A stretch of DNA of 64,000 nt, taken from contig JAFWOT010000014.1 in assembly GCA_017509785.1 (NCBI GenBank), positions 124,001-188,000 on the forward strand, given 5' to 3'. Every line of letters starts with the position of its first letter. Within the stretch, counting starts at the first letter, position 1. Below the pieces are notes generated by a model. It had not been told where the DNA came from and ran no database searches. It saw only the letters and a program-made list of their open reading frames with translations. The translations under genes were made by a program, and so were the position numbers. This document shows positions 8,081-16,179 of this stretch, piece after piece. Source of the DNA: Clostridia bacterium. Lineage in GTDB: Bacteria > Bacillota > Clostridia > Christensenellales > CAG-138.

Positions 8081-9601
8081 ATGGAAAGAATCGTTATACT
8101 TGATTTCGGCGCCCAGTACAATCAGCTCATCGCGCGGCGCGTGCGCGAGCAGGGCGTATTTTCCGAGCTTCTCCCGCCCAATTCCCCCATCGAGCGGATA
8201 CTTGGCGACGGGCTCTCGGGCGTGATACTCTCCGGCAGCCCGGACAGCGTCTATGCCGAGGACGGCAGGAAATGCGATCCCGCGGTCTTCGGGCTCGGCG
8301 TGCCGGTGCTCGGCATCTGCTACGGGATGCAGCTCATGACGCATCTTTTGGGCGGCAGGGTCGAGAAGGCGCCCGTGCGCGAATACGCCGGTGTTAAGGC
8401 GTTTTTCGAGCCCTCCCCCCTCTTTGAGGGGATGCCGGACTCCACCGTCTGGATGAGCCATAACGATATGGTGACAAAGGCGCCCGAGGGCTTCTCCGTC
8501 ATATCCCATACGGCGGAATGCCCCATCGCCGCTATGGAGAACCGCGAAAAGCGTCTCTATGCCGTGCAGTTCCATCCGGAGGTCGCGCACACGGAATACT
8601 GCGCCTGCTTCTTCCAAAACTTCACCCACGGGATCTGCGGCTGCAAGGGGGGTTGGAGCCCCGAGGGTCTCGTTGAAGAGCTCATCGAAAACGTCAAAAA
8701 GCAGGTCGGTTCCCGCCGCGTCGTCGCGGGGCTCTCCGGCGGGGTCGATTCCTCCGTCGCAGCCGCGCTCGTATCCCGCGCCGTCGGCGACCGCCTCACC
8801 TGCATATTCGTCGATCACGGCCTGCTCCGCAAGAACGAGGCGGATGAGGTCATGCACTTCTACCGTGAGAACATGGGCCTCAACGTGATCGAGGTCGACG
8901 CGAAGGAATACTTCCTCTCGCAGCTCGCGGGAGTCACCGAGCCCGAAAAAAAGCGCAAGATAATCGGCGAGAGCTTCGTCCGCGTGTTCGAGCGGGAGGC
9001 GAAAAAGATAGGCGGCGCCGAGCTTTTGCTGCAGGGAACCATCTACCCAGACGTGATCGAATCCGGCTCCGGCGGCGCTTCCGTGATCAAAAGCCATCAC
9101 AACGTGGGCGGCCTGCCCGAGAAGTTCGGCTTCGAGCTTTTGGAGCCCCTGCGCCCCTTCTTCAAGGATGAGGTCCGCGCCATCGGCGAAGCCCTCGGCA
9201 TGCCGCGCGAGCTCGTCTGGCGCCAGCCCTTCCCCGGCCCCGGCCTCGGCATCCGCGTCCTGGGCGACATAACCGAGGAGAAGCTCTCCATACTGCGCGA
9301 ATCCGATTGGATACTCCGCGACGAGATCAAAAAAGCCGGGCTCGACCGCTCCATCTGGCAGTACTTCACCGTGTTCACCGGCATGCGCTCCGTCGGCGTG
9401 ATGGGCGACAGCCGCACATACGATTACGCCATCGGCGTCCGCGCCGTCGTCTCCACCGACGCCATGACCGTCGAGTTCGCCGATATCCCCGCAAAGCTCC
9501 TCCGCAGGATCTCCTCCCGGATCATCGCCGAAGTCCCCCACGTCAACCGCGTGGTCTACGATATCACCGATAAACCCCCGGGAACGATAGAGTGGGAATG
9601 A
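8081..9601 (+). CDS. guaA: GMP synthase (glutamine-hydrolysing)
   Basis: 506 residues. Converts XMP to GMP using ATP and glutamine in the cytoplasm. The N-terminal class I amidotransferase has GICYGMQ (Cys80) and its His/Glu in QFHPEVAH. The ATP-pyrophosphatase loop SGGVDSS is near residue 220. The C-terminal dimerisation domain ends in KPPGTIEWE. The start at 8081 follows GAAAGGA; the alternative TTG at 8057 lies inside the inverted repeat. The last codons and stop form the attachment core of the islands that follow; the protein end looks intact. Confidence 0.97.
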   Translation: MERIVILDFGAQYNQLIARRVREQGVFSELLPPNSPIERILGDGLSGVILSGSPDSVYAEDGRKCDPAVFGLGVPVLGICYGMQLMTHLLGGRVEKAPVREYAGVKAFFEPSPLFEGMPDSTVWMSHNDMVTKAPEGFSVISHTAECPIAAMENREKRLYAVQFHPEVAHTEYCACFFQNFTHGICGCKGGWSPEGLVEELIENVKKQVGSRRVVAGLSGGVDSSVAAALVSRAVGDRLTCIFVDHGLLRKNEADEVMHFYRENMGLNVIEVDAKEYFLSQLAGVTEPEKKRKIIGESFVRVFEREAKKIGGAELLLQGTIYPDVIESGSGGASVIKSHHNVGGLPEKFGFELLEPLRPFFKDEVRAIGEALGMPRELVWRQPFPGPGLGIRVLGDITEEKLSILRESDWILRDEIKKAGLDRSIWQYFTVFTGMRSVGVMGDSRTYDYAIGVRAVVSTDAMTVEFADIPAKLLRRISSRIIAEVPHVNRVVYDITDKPPGTIEWE

Positions 9602-9603
9602 TG
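9590..9603 (+). other. attachment site core at the guaA 3' end (attL of island 1)
   Basis: GAGTGGGAATGATG spans the last codons and stop of guaA. The same 14 bases recur at 40526-40539, and a diverged form at 60694-60707, each at the very end of a conserved 270-280 bp block. The guaA 3' end is a known target of tyrosine-recombinase elements. Confidence 0.72.
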
Positions 9604-9613
9604 ACATGGCGTT

Positions 9614-9642
9614 AAAAAAGCCTTGTAAACACTGGGTTTTTT
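9614..9642 (+). terminator. weak A/T-rich terminator after guaA
   Basis: A-run plus GCC facing GGG plus T-run around an 11-base loop. One G:G mismatch makes it weak. Confidence 0.4.
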
Positions 9643-9753
9643 ATAGGCCAAAACCCGATTTGATTGCATATTGATGTCGCCTGTGCTTTTAGGATCATTT
9701 TAGGTCCGGCAAAAGGCTTACGGGAAGGTTTTTCCCCTCCCGGCAAACGTATT

Positions 9754-9793
9754 GAAAGCCCCCGGCTGCTGCGAGCAGTCGGGGGCTTTTTTC
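9754..9793. terminator. strong rho-independent terminator
   Basis: AAAGCCCCCG and CTGCT pair with AGCAG and CGGGGGCT, followed by TTTTTT. It stops plus-strand transcription reaching past guaA and may also serve the convergent XRE gene. Confidence 0.88.
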
Positions 9794-9812
9794 GTACCTT
9801 GAAAACCGAATA

Positions 9813-10304
9813 TCAGTCTGTCGGAAGGTCAACGTCAATGGCCGGGCTTATCCTGTGAAAACGCTTCCCGTGAAGCGGATACCGGTAACGCCATTCGTCG
9901 TATTCGTCGCAGCTCATCGCTCCCGAATCGAGCTTCTGCTTTTGCTCCGCCCACTCGCGCAGCAGCGGGATCATCTCCGCTCCCATCCCCTCGCTTTGAA
10001 AGCGCAGTTGAGGTTCTCCGCCGTTCAGCTCCACGGTGAGCCCGCAGCCGTCCTCCAGCGCGAACAGAGTGTGCATGAGCCCAATGAGCGAGTCGATATC
10101 GGGCACCTTGAGCGCGTCAGGAGAAACGCCCAGGCAGCCCGCGAGCTTCTCCGTGAGCTCGTCCTTGGGCACGCGCAGCCCCGTCTCATACTGAGCTATG
10201 CGCGAATCGGCCGTAGCTTCGCCGAAGCCCGCCTTCACCCCGAGATACTTCATGCTCATGCCGTTTTTCATGCGGAAAAACCTGATCCTCTGCCCTATCG
10301 CCAT
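9813..10304 (-). CDS. XRE-family DNA-binding regulator
   Basis: 163 residues with an N-terminal lambda-repressor-type helix-turn-helix (about 5-65; GQRIRFFRMKNGMSMKYLGVKAGF, then RIAQYETGLRVPKDELTEKLAGCLGVS). The C-terminal region of ~95 residues is unrecognised. It is the first gene inside island 1, between the attachment core and the integrase. It is oriented toward guaA and separated from the excisionase by the 1.1-kb repeat region. Probably a repressor of element functions, by position. Confidence 0.8.
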   Translation of the reverse strand: MAIGQRIRFFRMKNGMSMKYLGVKAGFGEATADSRIAQYETGLRVPKDELTEKLAGCLGVSPDALKVPDIDSLIGLMHTLFALEDGCGLTVELNGGEPQLRFQSEGMGAEMIPLLREWAEQKQKLDSGAMSCDEYDEWRYRYPLHGKRFHRISPAIDVDLPTD

Positions 10305-10430
10305 ACCAAAGCTCCTTCATGCTTGATGGGCTTACTATAGCATATTTGTTAAGTGTGGGCAAGTCCGACGGGCAAAGAGAGGCTTTGATCGGTCGCCCCC
10401 GGAAAATATATTTCCCAAAAATATTTTTTC

Positions 10431-10456
10431 GGGGTTACACCCCCCTGTTTTTTTTG
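10431..10456 (+). repeat. hairpin module 1 (GGGGT-TAC-ACCCC plus T-run)
   Basis: Five-bp GC stem with a three-base loop, then a run of eight T. Preceded by AAAATATATTT and AAAAATATTTTTT. It is the first and most diverged member of the hairpin family at 10431-11351, and terminator-like. Confidence 0.55.
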
Positions 10457-10506
10457 CCATAGAACTATAGAGGGACTTTTTCAACCGTAGAGGCCAATGA
10501 TCGGAA

Positions 10507-10554
10507 GCAGGCAGATGGCCCATAACAAATTTGTTATACCGGTATCCGGCATCG
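10507..10554. repeat. 48-bp direct repeat, copy 1
   Basis: 44 of 48 bases match copy 2 at 11098-11145. It contains the palindrome ATAACAAATTTGTTAT and CCGGTATCCGG. Possible integrase-arm or excisionase-binding site. Confidence 0.75.
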
Positions 10555-10909
10555 GGCTTATTTGATCGAAAAACAGGCGCAAGCGGCTTATGAGAAAAAG
10601 CAAGCAAAACGCTGAGAAAACCAAAGAGCGGCAACGTACGGCAAAAAGTATATTTCTTACTGACGAAAAATCAATGCTACTTTTGGGCCCGTTTTTGTCC
10701 AAGTAAGTGAGAGGCCATACGATAGCTTTGTGCATTTTGACAACCGAATATCGCTTCCCGAACCGACATCCAACGAAACTTCCGCCTTGAACGCGTCACG
10801 GCATTGGGCGGCCCGGCACAGGAATGCGGGGACACGAGAGTGTATGCGGGCGAAGGCCCGGGAGAGGGAAGAAAAGGGCTCAATAACGAAAATATATTTA
10901 ATAATATAT

Positions 10910-10936
10910 GTAACCCACGGGGGTTACACGTTTTTT
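10910..10936 (+). repeat. hairpin module 2 (GTAACCC-ACGG-GGGTTAC)
   Basis: Perfect 7-bp stem with loop ACGG, then ACGTTTTTT. Preceded by AAAATATATTTAATAATATAT. Resembles a small terminator. Confidence 0.6.
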
Positions 10937-11019
10937 ATCACATTTTGGGCATAAAAATCAACATATAGTGGTTGGCACCATGACCGCATCTATATATTGC
11001 GATTCGGGGCTGAAATTTT

Positions 11020-11039
11020 GGTAACCCCCGTGGGTTGCC
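11020..11039. repeat. hairpin module 3 (GGTAACCC-CCGT-GGGTTGCC)
   Basis: Eight-base arms with one G:T pair and loop CCGT. Preceded at ~30 bases by TATATATT. Confidence 0.6.
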
Positions 11040-11097
11040 GATTTTGGAGCAAAAATAGTGTATGATGCGTGAGAAAGCTTTAATGAAGGCTGCGGAT

Positions 11098-11145
11098 GCA
11101 GGCAGATGCCCCATAACAATTTAGTTATAACGGTATCCGGCATCG
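11098..11145. repeat. 48-bp direct repeat, copy 2
   Basis: Second copy of the 10507-10554 repeat with four substitutions. The central palindrome is slightly broken (ATAACAATTTAGTTAT). Confidence 0.75.
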
Positions 11146-11220
11146 ACCTTCCAAGCCGCGTACGGCAGCAAGAGACCGAGCGGATCGGGCGCCTTTTTGA
11201 AAAATATATTTTTTCGATTT

Positions 11221-11240
11221 GGGCACCCCCGTGGGTGCCC
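11221..11240. repeat. hairpin module 4 (GGGCACCC-CCGT-GGGTGCCC)
   Basis: Perfect 8-bp stem with loop CCGT. Preceded by AAAAATATATTTTTT. Confidence 0.65.
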
Positions 11241-11331
11241 GTTTCAGAGCCTGTTTTCAGCACTTTTTTACAACATATTGTGTGCCGCACGACTGCCGCC
11301 ACCATATATTGACAAAAACACTCAATTATTC

Positions 11332-11351
11332 GGGCACCCACGGGGGTGGCT
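11332..11351. repeat. hairpin module 5 (GGGCACCC-ACGG-GGGTGGCT)
   Basis: Imperfect 8-base arms with loop ACGG. Preceded by CATATATTGACA at ~30 bases. Lies ~95 bases before the excisionase gene. Confidence 0.55.
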
Positions 11352-11446
11352 GAATGATCGGATAAAAAGTGGCATAATACCCGCATCGAATCGCCGGACG
11401 AGCGGCAAAGGATACGGCGATCCGAAAGCAGAAGGGAGGTGAGACT

Positions 11447-11638
11447 ATGAACAACGATAAATTCATCAACGCGAAGCAGATCGCGCAAGAGCTCGATATT
11501 TCGGACTCCTATGGTTACAAGATCATCAGGCAGCTGAACGCCGAGCTGAGAAGGAAAGGCTACATCACGCTGGCAGGACGTGTGAGCAGACCGTACTTTT
11601 ACAAGAGATTCTACGATGAAAAGAAGGAGGACAAATAA
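11447..11638 (+). CDS. excisionase-like small helix-turn-helix protein
   Basis: 63 residues: an N-terminal winged-helix/HTH segment (NAKQIAQELDISDSYGYKIIRQLNAELRRKG) and a basic tail. The stop codon overlaps the integrase start (TAATG), the usual coupling of a directionality factor with its recombinase. A GGGAGGTGA ribosome site precedes it. Likely binds the attachment region and favours excision, or regulates int; inferred from size, fold and position. Confidence 0.72.
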   Translation: MNNDKFINAKQIAQELDISDSYGYKIIRQLNAELRRKGYITLAGRVSRPYFYKRFYDEKKEDK

Positions 11639-12732
11639 TGGGAGTCTACAAAGACAAAAACGGAACATGGTATGTCTGGACCAGATATACCGACTGGACC
11701 GGCGAGCACAAGAAGAAGTGCAAGCGCGGGTTCGAACTCAAGCGCGAGGCGCTGGAGTGGGAGCGCAGGTTCCTGCTCGAAACATGCGCCGATACCAACA
11801 TGACCTTCGATGAGTATCTGCATCTTTACGAGCGGGACATACGCCCCAAGCTCAAGGAGCACACCTGGCTCTCGAAGGAGTACCTCATCAAGCAGAAGCT
11901 CCTGCCCTATTTCGGGCACAAGAAGCTCTGCGATATCACCACAAGGGACGTTATGCAGTGGCAGAACGTGATGATCGGCTACCGCGACGAAAAGGGCAAG
12001 CCCTATTCCCAGACCTACCTCAAGACCATCCACAACCAGCTCAGCGCCATGCTGAACCACGCCGTGAAGCATTACGGGCTCTCCAGGAACCCCGCCGCGC
12101 TCGCGGGGAGCATGGGCGAGAAGGAATCGGGCGAGATGGATTTCTGGGAGAAGGAGGAATACCTCAAATTCGCCGAGGCCATAATGGACAAGCCCCTGGC
12201 ATACTACGCGTTCGAAATGCTCTACTGGTGCGGCATCCGCGTGGGCGAGCTGCTGGCGCTGACGCTCGCGGATCTCGATTTCAAAAAGGGCACCGTGAGT
12301 ATCAGCAAATCGTATCAGCGTATCAAGGGCAGGGACGTCATCACCACGCCGAAAACGAAGAAGAGCAACCGCACGGTCAAAATGCCCAAGTTCCTCTGCG
12401 AGGAGATGCGGGATTACACCTCGCGCCTCTACGATCTGGAGCCGAACGACAGGCTCTTCCCCTTCACGCGGAGGTTCCTGGATCACGAGATGAAGCGCGG
12501 GGCCGAGGCCGCCGGAGTGAAGAAGATACGCATACACGATCTTCGCCACAGCCACGTTTCGCTCCTCATCGACATGGGCTTCTCGGCGGTCGCTATCGCG
12601 AACCGCGTCGGCCACGAGAGCATCGACATCACCTATCGCTATGCCCACATGTTCCCGTCGAAGCAGACGGAAATGGCGGACAGGCTCGACGCCGCAAAGG
12701 AGGCGAATGCGTATGTCGCAGAAGAATCTTGA
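11638..12732 (+). CDS. int: tyrosine recombinase (integrase) of island 1
   Basis: 364-residue site-specific recombinase. It has an N-terminal arm-binding segment (1-50), a SAM-like core-binding domain (about 55-160) and a catalytic domain (165-345). Catalytic residues visible: Arg201 (CGIRVGELL), a Lys near 240, His300 and Arg303 (HDLRHSH), His326 (GHESID) and the nucleophile Tyr335 (TYRYAH). It is expected to cut and rejoin DNA at the guaA 3' core. It is the only integrase seen in the window, so it may also act on the neighbouring islands in trans. Confidence 0.95.
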   Translation: MGVYKDKNGTWYVWTRYTDWTGEHKKKCKRGFELKREALEWERRFLLETCADTNMTFDEYLHLYERDIRPKLKEHTWLSKEYLIKQKLLPYFGHKKLCDITTRDVMQWQNVMIGYRDEKGKPYSQTYLKTIHNQLSAMLNHAVKHYGLSRNPAALAGSMGEKESGEMDFWEKEEYLKFAEAIMDKPLAYYAFEMLYWCGIRVGELLALTLADLDFKKGTVSISKSYQRIKGRDVITTPKTKKSNRTVKMPKFLCEEMRDYTSRLYDLEPNDRLFPFTRRFLDHEMKRGAEAAGVKKIRIHDLRHSHVSLLIDMGFSAVAIANRVGHESIDITYRYAHMFPSKQTEMADRLDAAKEANAYVAEES

Positions 12733-13057
12733 CAAGCATAACCGTTTCCGCTCGAAGTCGGTGGTGTTCCGCGTCTCGCCCGAGGAGGCCGTGGAGCTGA
12801 ACCGCGCCGTGGCGATCTCCGGGCTTCCCAAGCAGGAGTACTGCTACCGCCGCTGCATGAACCGCGAGATCACGGTCAAGGGCAGCCCCCGCGTTTACAT
12901 CGCGATGAAGCATCTTCATGAGGAAGTGCTCGGGGAGCTGCAGCGCATCGGGACGGGCGAAAACGTGAGCCCCGATCTTCTCGAAACGATCCGGCTCATG
13001 ACCTTAACGCTGAAGGGCTTACAGGAGGAATCGACATGGAAGCAAAAGAAAAGATGA
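12713..13057 (+). CDS. MobC-like relaxosome accessory protein
   Basis: 114 residues. The N-terminal region (NRFRSKSVVFRVSPEEAVELNRAVAISGLPKQEYCYRRCM) has a ribbon-helix-helix layout typical of plasmid mobilization accessory proteins, followed by a helical tail. The start at 12713 is placed nine bases after AAAGGAGG; it overlaps int by 20 bases. It probably binds oriT and helps the MobV relaxase encoded 1.5 kb downstream. Confidence 0.72.
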   Translation: MSQKNLDKHNRFRSKSVVFRVSPEEAVELNRAVAISGLPKQEYCYRRCMNREITVKGSPRVYIAMKHLHEEVLGELQRIGTGENVSPDLLETIRLMTLTLKGLQEESTWKQKKR

Positions 13058-14178
13058 CTGCCGGAGCCGTATCTGTTGCAGCAGACACGAAGCAGTCACC
13101 ACTTACCACTGCCGATATTATAGCAGAACTCGGGGATTTTTGCAATACCGGCGAGGAAGAAATTTTCGTGGACCCGCGAAAGCTCGATCCGCGGTACATC
13201 GAGACGCATACGATGCAGGACCTGCTCGATACGGCGTTCGTGCCCCGTCTGCCGATTATCGAGGGCTTCCTCTATCCCGGCACCTACCTCATCGCGGGCT
13301 CGCCGAAGATCGGCAAATCCTTCCTCGTGACGCAGATCGGCTACTCGATAGCGACAGGGACTCCGCTCTGGGGGATGCCCGTGCAGCGGGGCTCGGTGAT
13401 CTACTTAGCCCTCGAAGACGACTGCCCAAGGCTCCAGCGGCGCATCTCGCGCATGTTCGGGGTCGAGGGCACCCCCGACTTCCATTTCGCAACGCAGGCA
13501 AGGTCGGTGGAAAACGGCCTCATGCAGCAGCTCGAGGGCTTCATCCGGGATCACGAAGATACGCGCCTTATCATCATCGACACGCTCCAGAAGGTGCGCG
13601 GGGACGAGAGCGAGAAGTACAGCTACGCGAACGACTATCAGATCATCGCGAGCCTCAAGGCGCTGACGGACAGCATGCCCATCGCGATAATGATCGTCCA
13701 CCACACCCGCAAGCAGGACGCGGAGGACAAGTTCGATACCATCTCCGGTACGACAGGTTTGCTCGGAGCCGCCGACGGGGCGTTCCTCCTGCGCAAGGAG
13801 AAGCGGACGAGCCCGGAAGCCACTCTCGACGTGGTAGGACGCGATCAGCAGGATCTTCGTTTCAAGCTCCTGTTCCGGTATGAGAGCTGCACGTTCGACC
13901 TCACCGAAACGGAGACCGAGCTGTGGAAGGATCCGCCCGATCCCCTGCTCGAAGCCGTAGCAGCGCTGGTGAATGAGGATACGCCGCTGTGGGAGGGCTC
14001 ACCTACCGAGCTTGCCATGCGGATAGGCTGCTCGCTCAAGCCCCACCACCTTTCCAGAAAGCTGAACGTGAGTGTTTCGAGGCTCATTGCCGAATACGGC
14101 GTGCTGTACGCGCCTTTCCGCACTCATGACTCGCGTATGATCCGACTCTATTACAGAGGAGGAACGGAAGGCCGGTGA
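13036..14178 (+). CDS. RepA-like AAA ATPase
   Basis: 380-residue ATPase of the AAA_25/RepA helicase type. Walker A is GSPKIGKS (88-95), Walker B is LIIIDTLQ (about 175-182), and a VHHTRK motif is near 225. The C-terminal ~100 residues look like a winged-helix domain. AGGAGG precedes the start, and the gene overlaps the MobC-like gene by 22 bases. Iterons begin at its stop codon, which supports a role in replicating the excised element. Similar ATPases occur in many mobilizable elements of Clostridia. Confidence 0.85.
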   Translation: MEAKEKMTAGAVSVAADTKQSPLTTADIIAELGDFCNTGEEEIFVDPRKLDPRYIETHTMQDLLDTAFVPRLPIIEGFLYPGTYLIAGSPKIGKSFLVTQIGYSIATGTPLWGMPVQRGSVIYLALEDDCPRLQRRISRMFGVEGTPDFHFATQARSVENGLMQQLEGFIRDHEDTRLIIIDTLQKVRGDESEKYSYANDYQIIASLKALTDSMPIAIMIVHHTRKQDAEDKFDTISGTTGLLGAADGAFLLRKEKRTSPEATLDVVGRDQQDLRFKLLFRYESCTFDLTETETELWKDPPDPLLEAVAALVNEDTPLWEGSPTELAMRIGCSLKPHHLSRKLNVSVSRLIAEYGVLYAPFRTHDSRMIRLYYRGGTEGR

Positions 14179-14338
14179 CGCTCCGTGTCGCTCCGCGTCG
14201 CTCGTGTCGCTCATTTGGGCACTATCAAAATCAGCGACGCGGAGCGACGCAGGCGAGGCCAAAGGTGCAAAAAACACAGGTGATTAAAGCGAAAAATCGC
14301 GTGACGCTAAAATATCCCTGAGCGACGCGCGTGACGCT
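14175..14338. repeat. iteron-like repeats (candidate replication origin)
   Basis: Four direct repeats of a GTGWCGCTC-type unit start at 14175, 14185, 14195 and 14204, about one helical turn apart. Inverted copies (AGCGACGC) lie at 14233, 14243 and 14321, and further GTGACGCT copies at 14301 and 14331. The first overlaps the end of the RepA-like gene. Likely binding array for that protein. Confidence 0.7.
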
Positions 14339-14481
14339 GAATCATCGGTTTCGTAACGATGAACGAACCAAGGCGAAAGGGTTTGTTTATCCCATGGACC
14401 CGTTTATGGGAGGGAGCGGAGAGCGAAGTGCATCCTCCTCCGCCCCCTCCATGCACCGGGACGGCCCCGCAGGGCGCAACA

Positions 14482-14541
14482 GCACTTTTGGCGGGCGAAG
14501 ACTGACGAAAGTGCTTTTGCGTTACTTTCGCAGAAAGTAAC
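14482..14541. other. candidate origin of transfer (oriT) upstream of the relaxase
   Basis: Two adjacent inverted repeats: GCACTTT/AAAGTGC (14482-14514) and a perfect 9-bp GTTACTTTC-GCA-GAAAGTAAC hairpin (14521-14541), 28 bases before the MobV relaxase. MobV enzymes typically nick next to an inverted repeat just upstream of their own gene. The nick site itself is not identified. Confidence 0.55.
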
Positions 14542-14568
14542 AAAGGCATACACCCGAGGTTATTTATC

Positions 14569-15747
14569 ATGAAACGTACGATCAGCGCAATGGTCGGGAA
14601 GGGCTCCGCCAGACACAACAACCGCAGTTTTATCGCGGAAAACGTGGACGGCTCCCGCACCCGATTTAACATCAGTTACATCGATGAACCTCTCAAAGAG
14701 GTTTATCACGAGCTCTTCGACGAAGCCCTGGCGCGGTACAACGCCAGGCAGAAACGGAAGGATCGCGTCATCCCCGATTACTACGAGAAGATCCGGGGAA
14801 GCCATCAGGAAAAGCTGTTCCATGAGATCATACTGCAGATAGGCGACAAGGACAACATGGGCTCCGCAACCGAAAACGGCGAGCTGGCAAAGGAGGTGCT
14901 GGACGAATACTACAAGGGCTTTCAGGAGAGGAACCCGTATCTGCGGGTGTACTCCGCCCACCTCCACATGGACGAGGCGACGCCGCATATCCACATCGAT
15001 TTCGTCCCGTTCACGACCGGGAGCAAGCGCGGCCTCGATACCCGCGTTTCTCTCAAGCAGGCGCTTGCCGCGCAGGGCTTCACCGGCGGCACGCGCGGCA
15101 ATACGGAGTGGGCACAGTGGGCGGAATCGGAAAAGCAGGCGTTAGCCGAGGTCATGGAGCGGTACGGAATCGAGTGGGAGCAGAAGGGTACGCACGAGGA
15201 GCACCTCTCCGTGCTCGACTTCAAGAAGCAGGAGCGTGCGAAGGAGCTTGCTTCGCTCGAATCCGAGCTTGCCGAAAAACGGGACGAGCTTCACGAGGTT
15301 CAGCTTCGCCTCGAGAGCGCCGACACCGCGCAGGAGGAGATCGACCGTATCGAATTCCGGCTCGCCCACAGCCCCGACTATGAGGTCCCCGATCCGCCGA
15401 AGCTCATGTCAGCCAAGACCTACCGCGAGCGGTTCGTCCTGCCGCTCGTGCAAAGATTCAAGGATCTCGTGCGCACGGTGCTCGTCTCGCTTGTCAAGGC
15501 GTTCGATAAGATCGCCCTGCTTCGCGGCGAAAACGAGGATCTCGAAAACGAAAACCGCAGGCTGGAAAGGAAGCTTGCTTCGCTCGAAGAGAAAAACGAC
15601 CAACTACACAAAGAAACCCGTGACTACGCTCTCCTCCGACGTGTCTTCGGCGACGAATACGTCGACAAGCTCATATCGGAGGCAAGAGTAAAACAGCAAA
15701 AATCTAATGAACAAAACCGAAAGGAGAAATACCATGAAGAACTCTGA
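14569..15747 (+). CDS. MobV-family relaxase (Mob/Pre)
   Basis: 392 residues. The N-terminal Mob_Pre nicking domain (about 1-200) has the RHNNR motif (15-19) and the metal-binding HLHMDEATPHIHIDF segment (His131, His133, His140, His142). The C-terminal half (205-392) is a long charged coiled coil, typical of MobV. It nicks oriT and pilots single-stranded DNA into a recipient using a helper conjugation machine. No type IV secretion genes are present here, so the element is mobilizable, not self-transmissible. Confidence 0.93.
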   Translation: MKRTISAMVGKGSARHNNRSFIAENVDGSRTRFNISYIDEPLKEVYHELFDEALARYNARQKRKDRVIPDYYEKIRGSHQEKLFHEIILQIGDKDNMGSATENGELAKEVLDEYYKGFQERNPYLRVYSAHLHMDEATPHIHIDFVPFTTGSKRGLDTRVSLKQALAAQGFTGGTRGNTEWAQWAESEKQALAEVMERYGIEWEQKGTHEEHLSVLDFKKQERAKELASLESELAEKRDELHEVQLRLESADTAQEEIDRIEFRLAHSPDYEVPDPPKLMSAKTYRERFVLPLVQRFKDLVRTVLVSLVKAFDKIALLRGENEDLENENRRLERKLASLEEKNDQLHKETRDYALLRRVFGDEYVDKLISEARVKQQKSNEQNRKEKYHEEL

Positions 15748-16132
15748 CAACACCTTACCCGCCACCGTCTATGACGAGTCGAACGGCCTCACCTACGATC
15801 TCGTCGGCGACTACTATTACCCCCGCCTCGCCGTGCCCGAGGAGCCCGAGGGCGATATCGGCCGCTTCGGGCGCATGCGTAAGAGGTTTTTGAAGGAGCA
15901 CCGCAAAGGCGTTTTCGCCGAGCTGCTTCTGACAAACACCCTGCACTATTACCTCGTCGAGGTCAACAACGACGCGCTGACTATGATCGAGCGCATCACC
16001 GATCAGCTCGCAAAGGCCGAGGGCGTGACCGAAGACCTCAAGGCCCGCGACCAGCTCGAATGGATCCGCGCGATGAATTCCTGCCGCGCGAGAGCTGAGG
16101 AGATCGCCGTCCGCGAGCTCATCCTCTCGTAA
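15734..16132 (+). CDS. TnpV family protein
   Basis: 132 residues matching the TnpV family found in transposons and mobilizable elements of Clostridia: NGLTYDLVGDYYYPRL, then GRFGRMRKRFLKEHRKGVFAELLLT. Its molecular role is unknown. The start at 15734 follows AAAGGAG and overlaps the relaxase by 14 bases, so it is cotranscribed. Confidence 0.85.
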   Translation: MKNSDNTLPATVYDESNGLTYDLVGDYYYPRLAVPEEPEGDIGRFGRMRKRFLKEHRKGVFAELLLTNTLHYYLVEVNNDALTMIERITDQLAKAEGVTEDLKARDQLEWIRAMNSCRARAEEIAVRELILS

Positions 16133-16142
16133 CAAAAGGACC

Positions 16143-16164
16143 GGGGCCGCTCCCCCGCGGCCCC
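16143..16164 (+). terminator. GC hairpin between tnpV and the next gene
   Basis: GGGGCCGC, a six-base loop and GCGGCCCC, without a T-run. It lies just before the ribosome site of the next gene and may attenuate rather than terminate. Confidence 0.5.
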
Positions 16165-16179
16165 AATGAAAGGAGTTTT

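Larger units (their letters stand above)
10305..11446. other. 1.1-kb noncoding left-end region of island 1
   Basis: No convincing gene. It holds two 48-bp direct repeats (10507-10554, 11098-11145) and five short GC-rich hairpins, each preceded by an AT-rich ATATATT block. The likely excisionase promoter (CATAAT near 11374) is also here. Its place between the attachment core and xis/int is where arm-type integrase sites, excisionase sites and control RNAs would be expected. Confidence 0.7.

Noticed and set aside
8066-9607. 513-codon minus-strand open frame opposite guaA
   Set aside because: Antisense shadow of guaA, without a ribosome site or known domain.
9813-10304. XRE gene as part of the ancestral chromosome
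   Set aside because: It lies beyond the guaA attachment core and its terminator, so under the island model it is inside element 1.
10431-11351. CRISPR array
   Set aside because: The hairpin repeats are irregularly spaced, vary in stem sequence and orientation, and have no uniform spacers or cas genes.
11611-12831. 406-codon minus-strand frame opposite the integrase
   Set aside because: Antisense shadow; the integrase has all catalytic residues on the plus strand.
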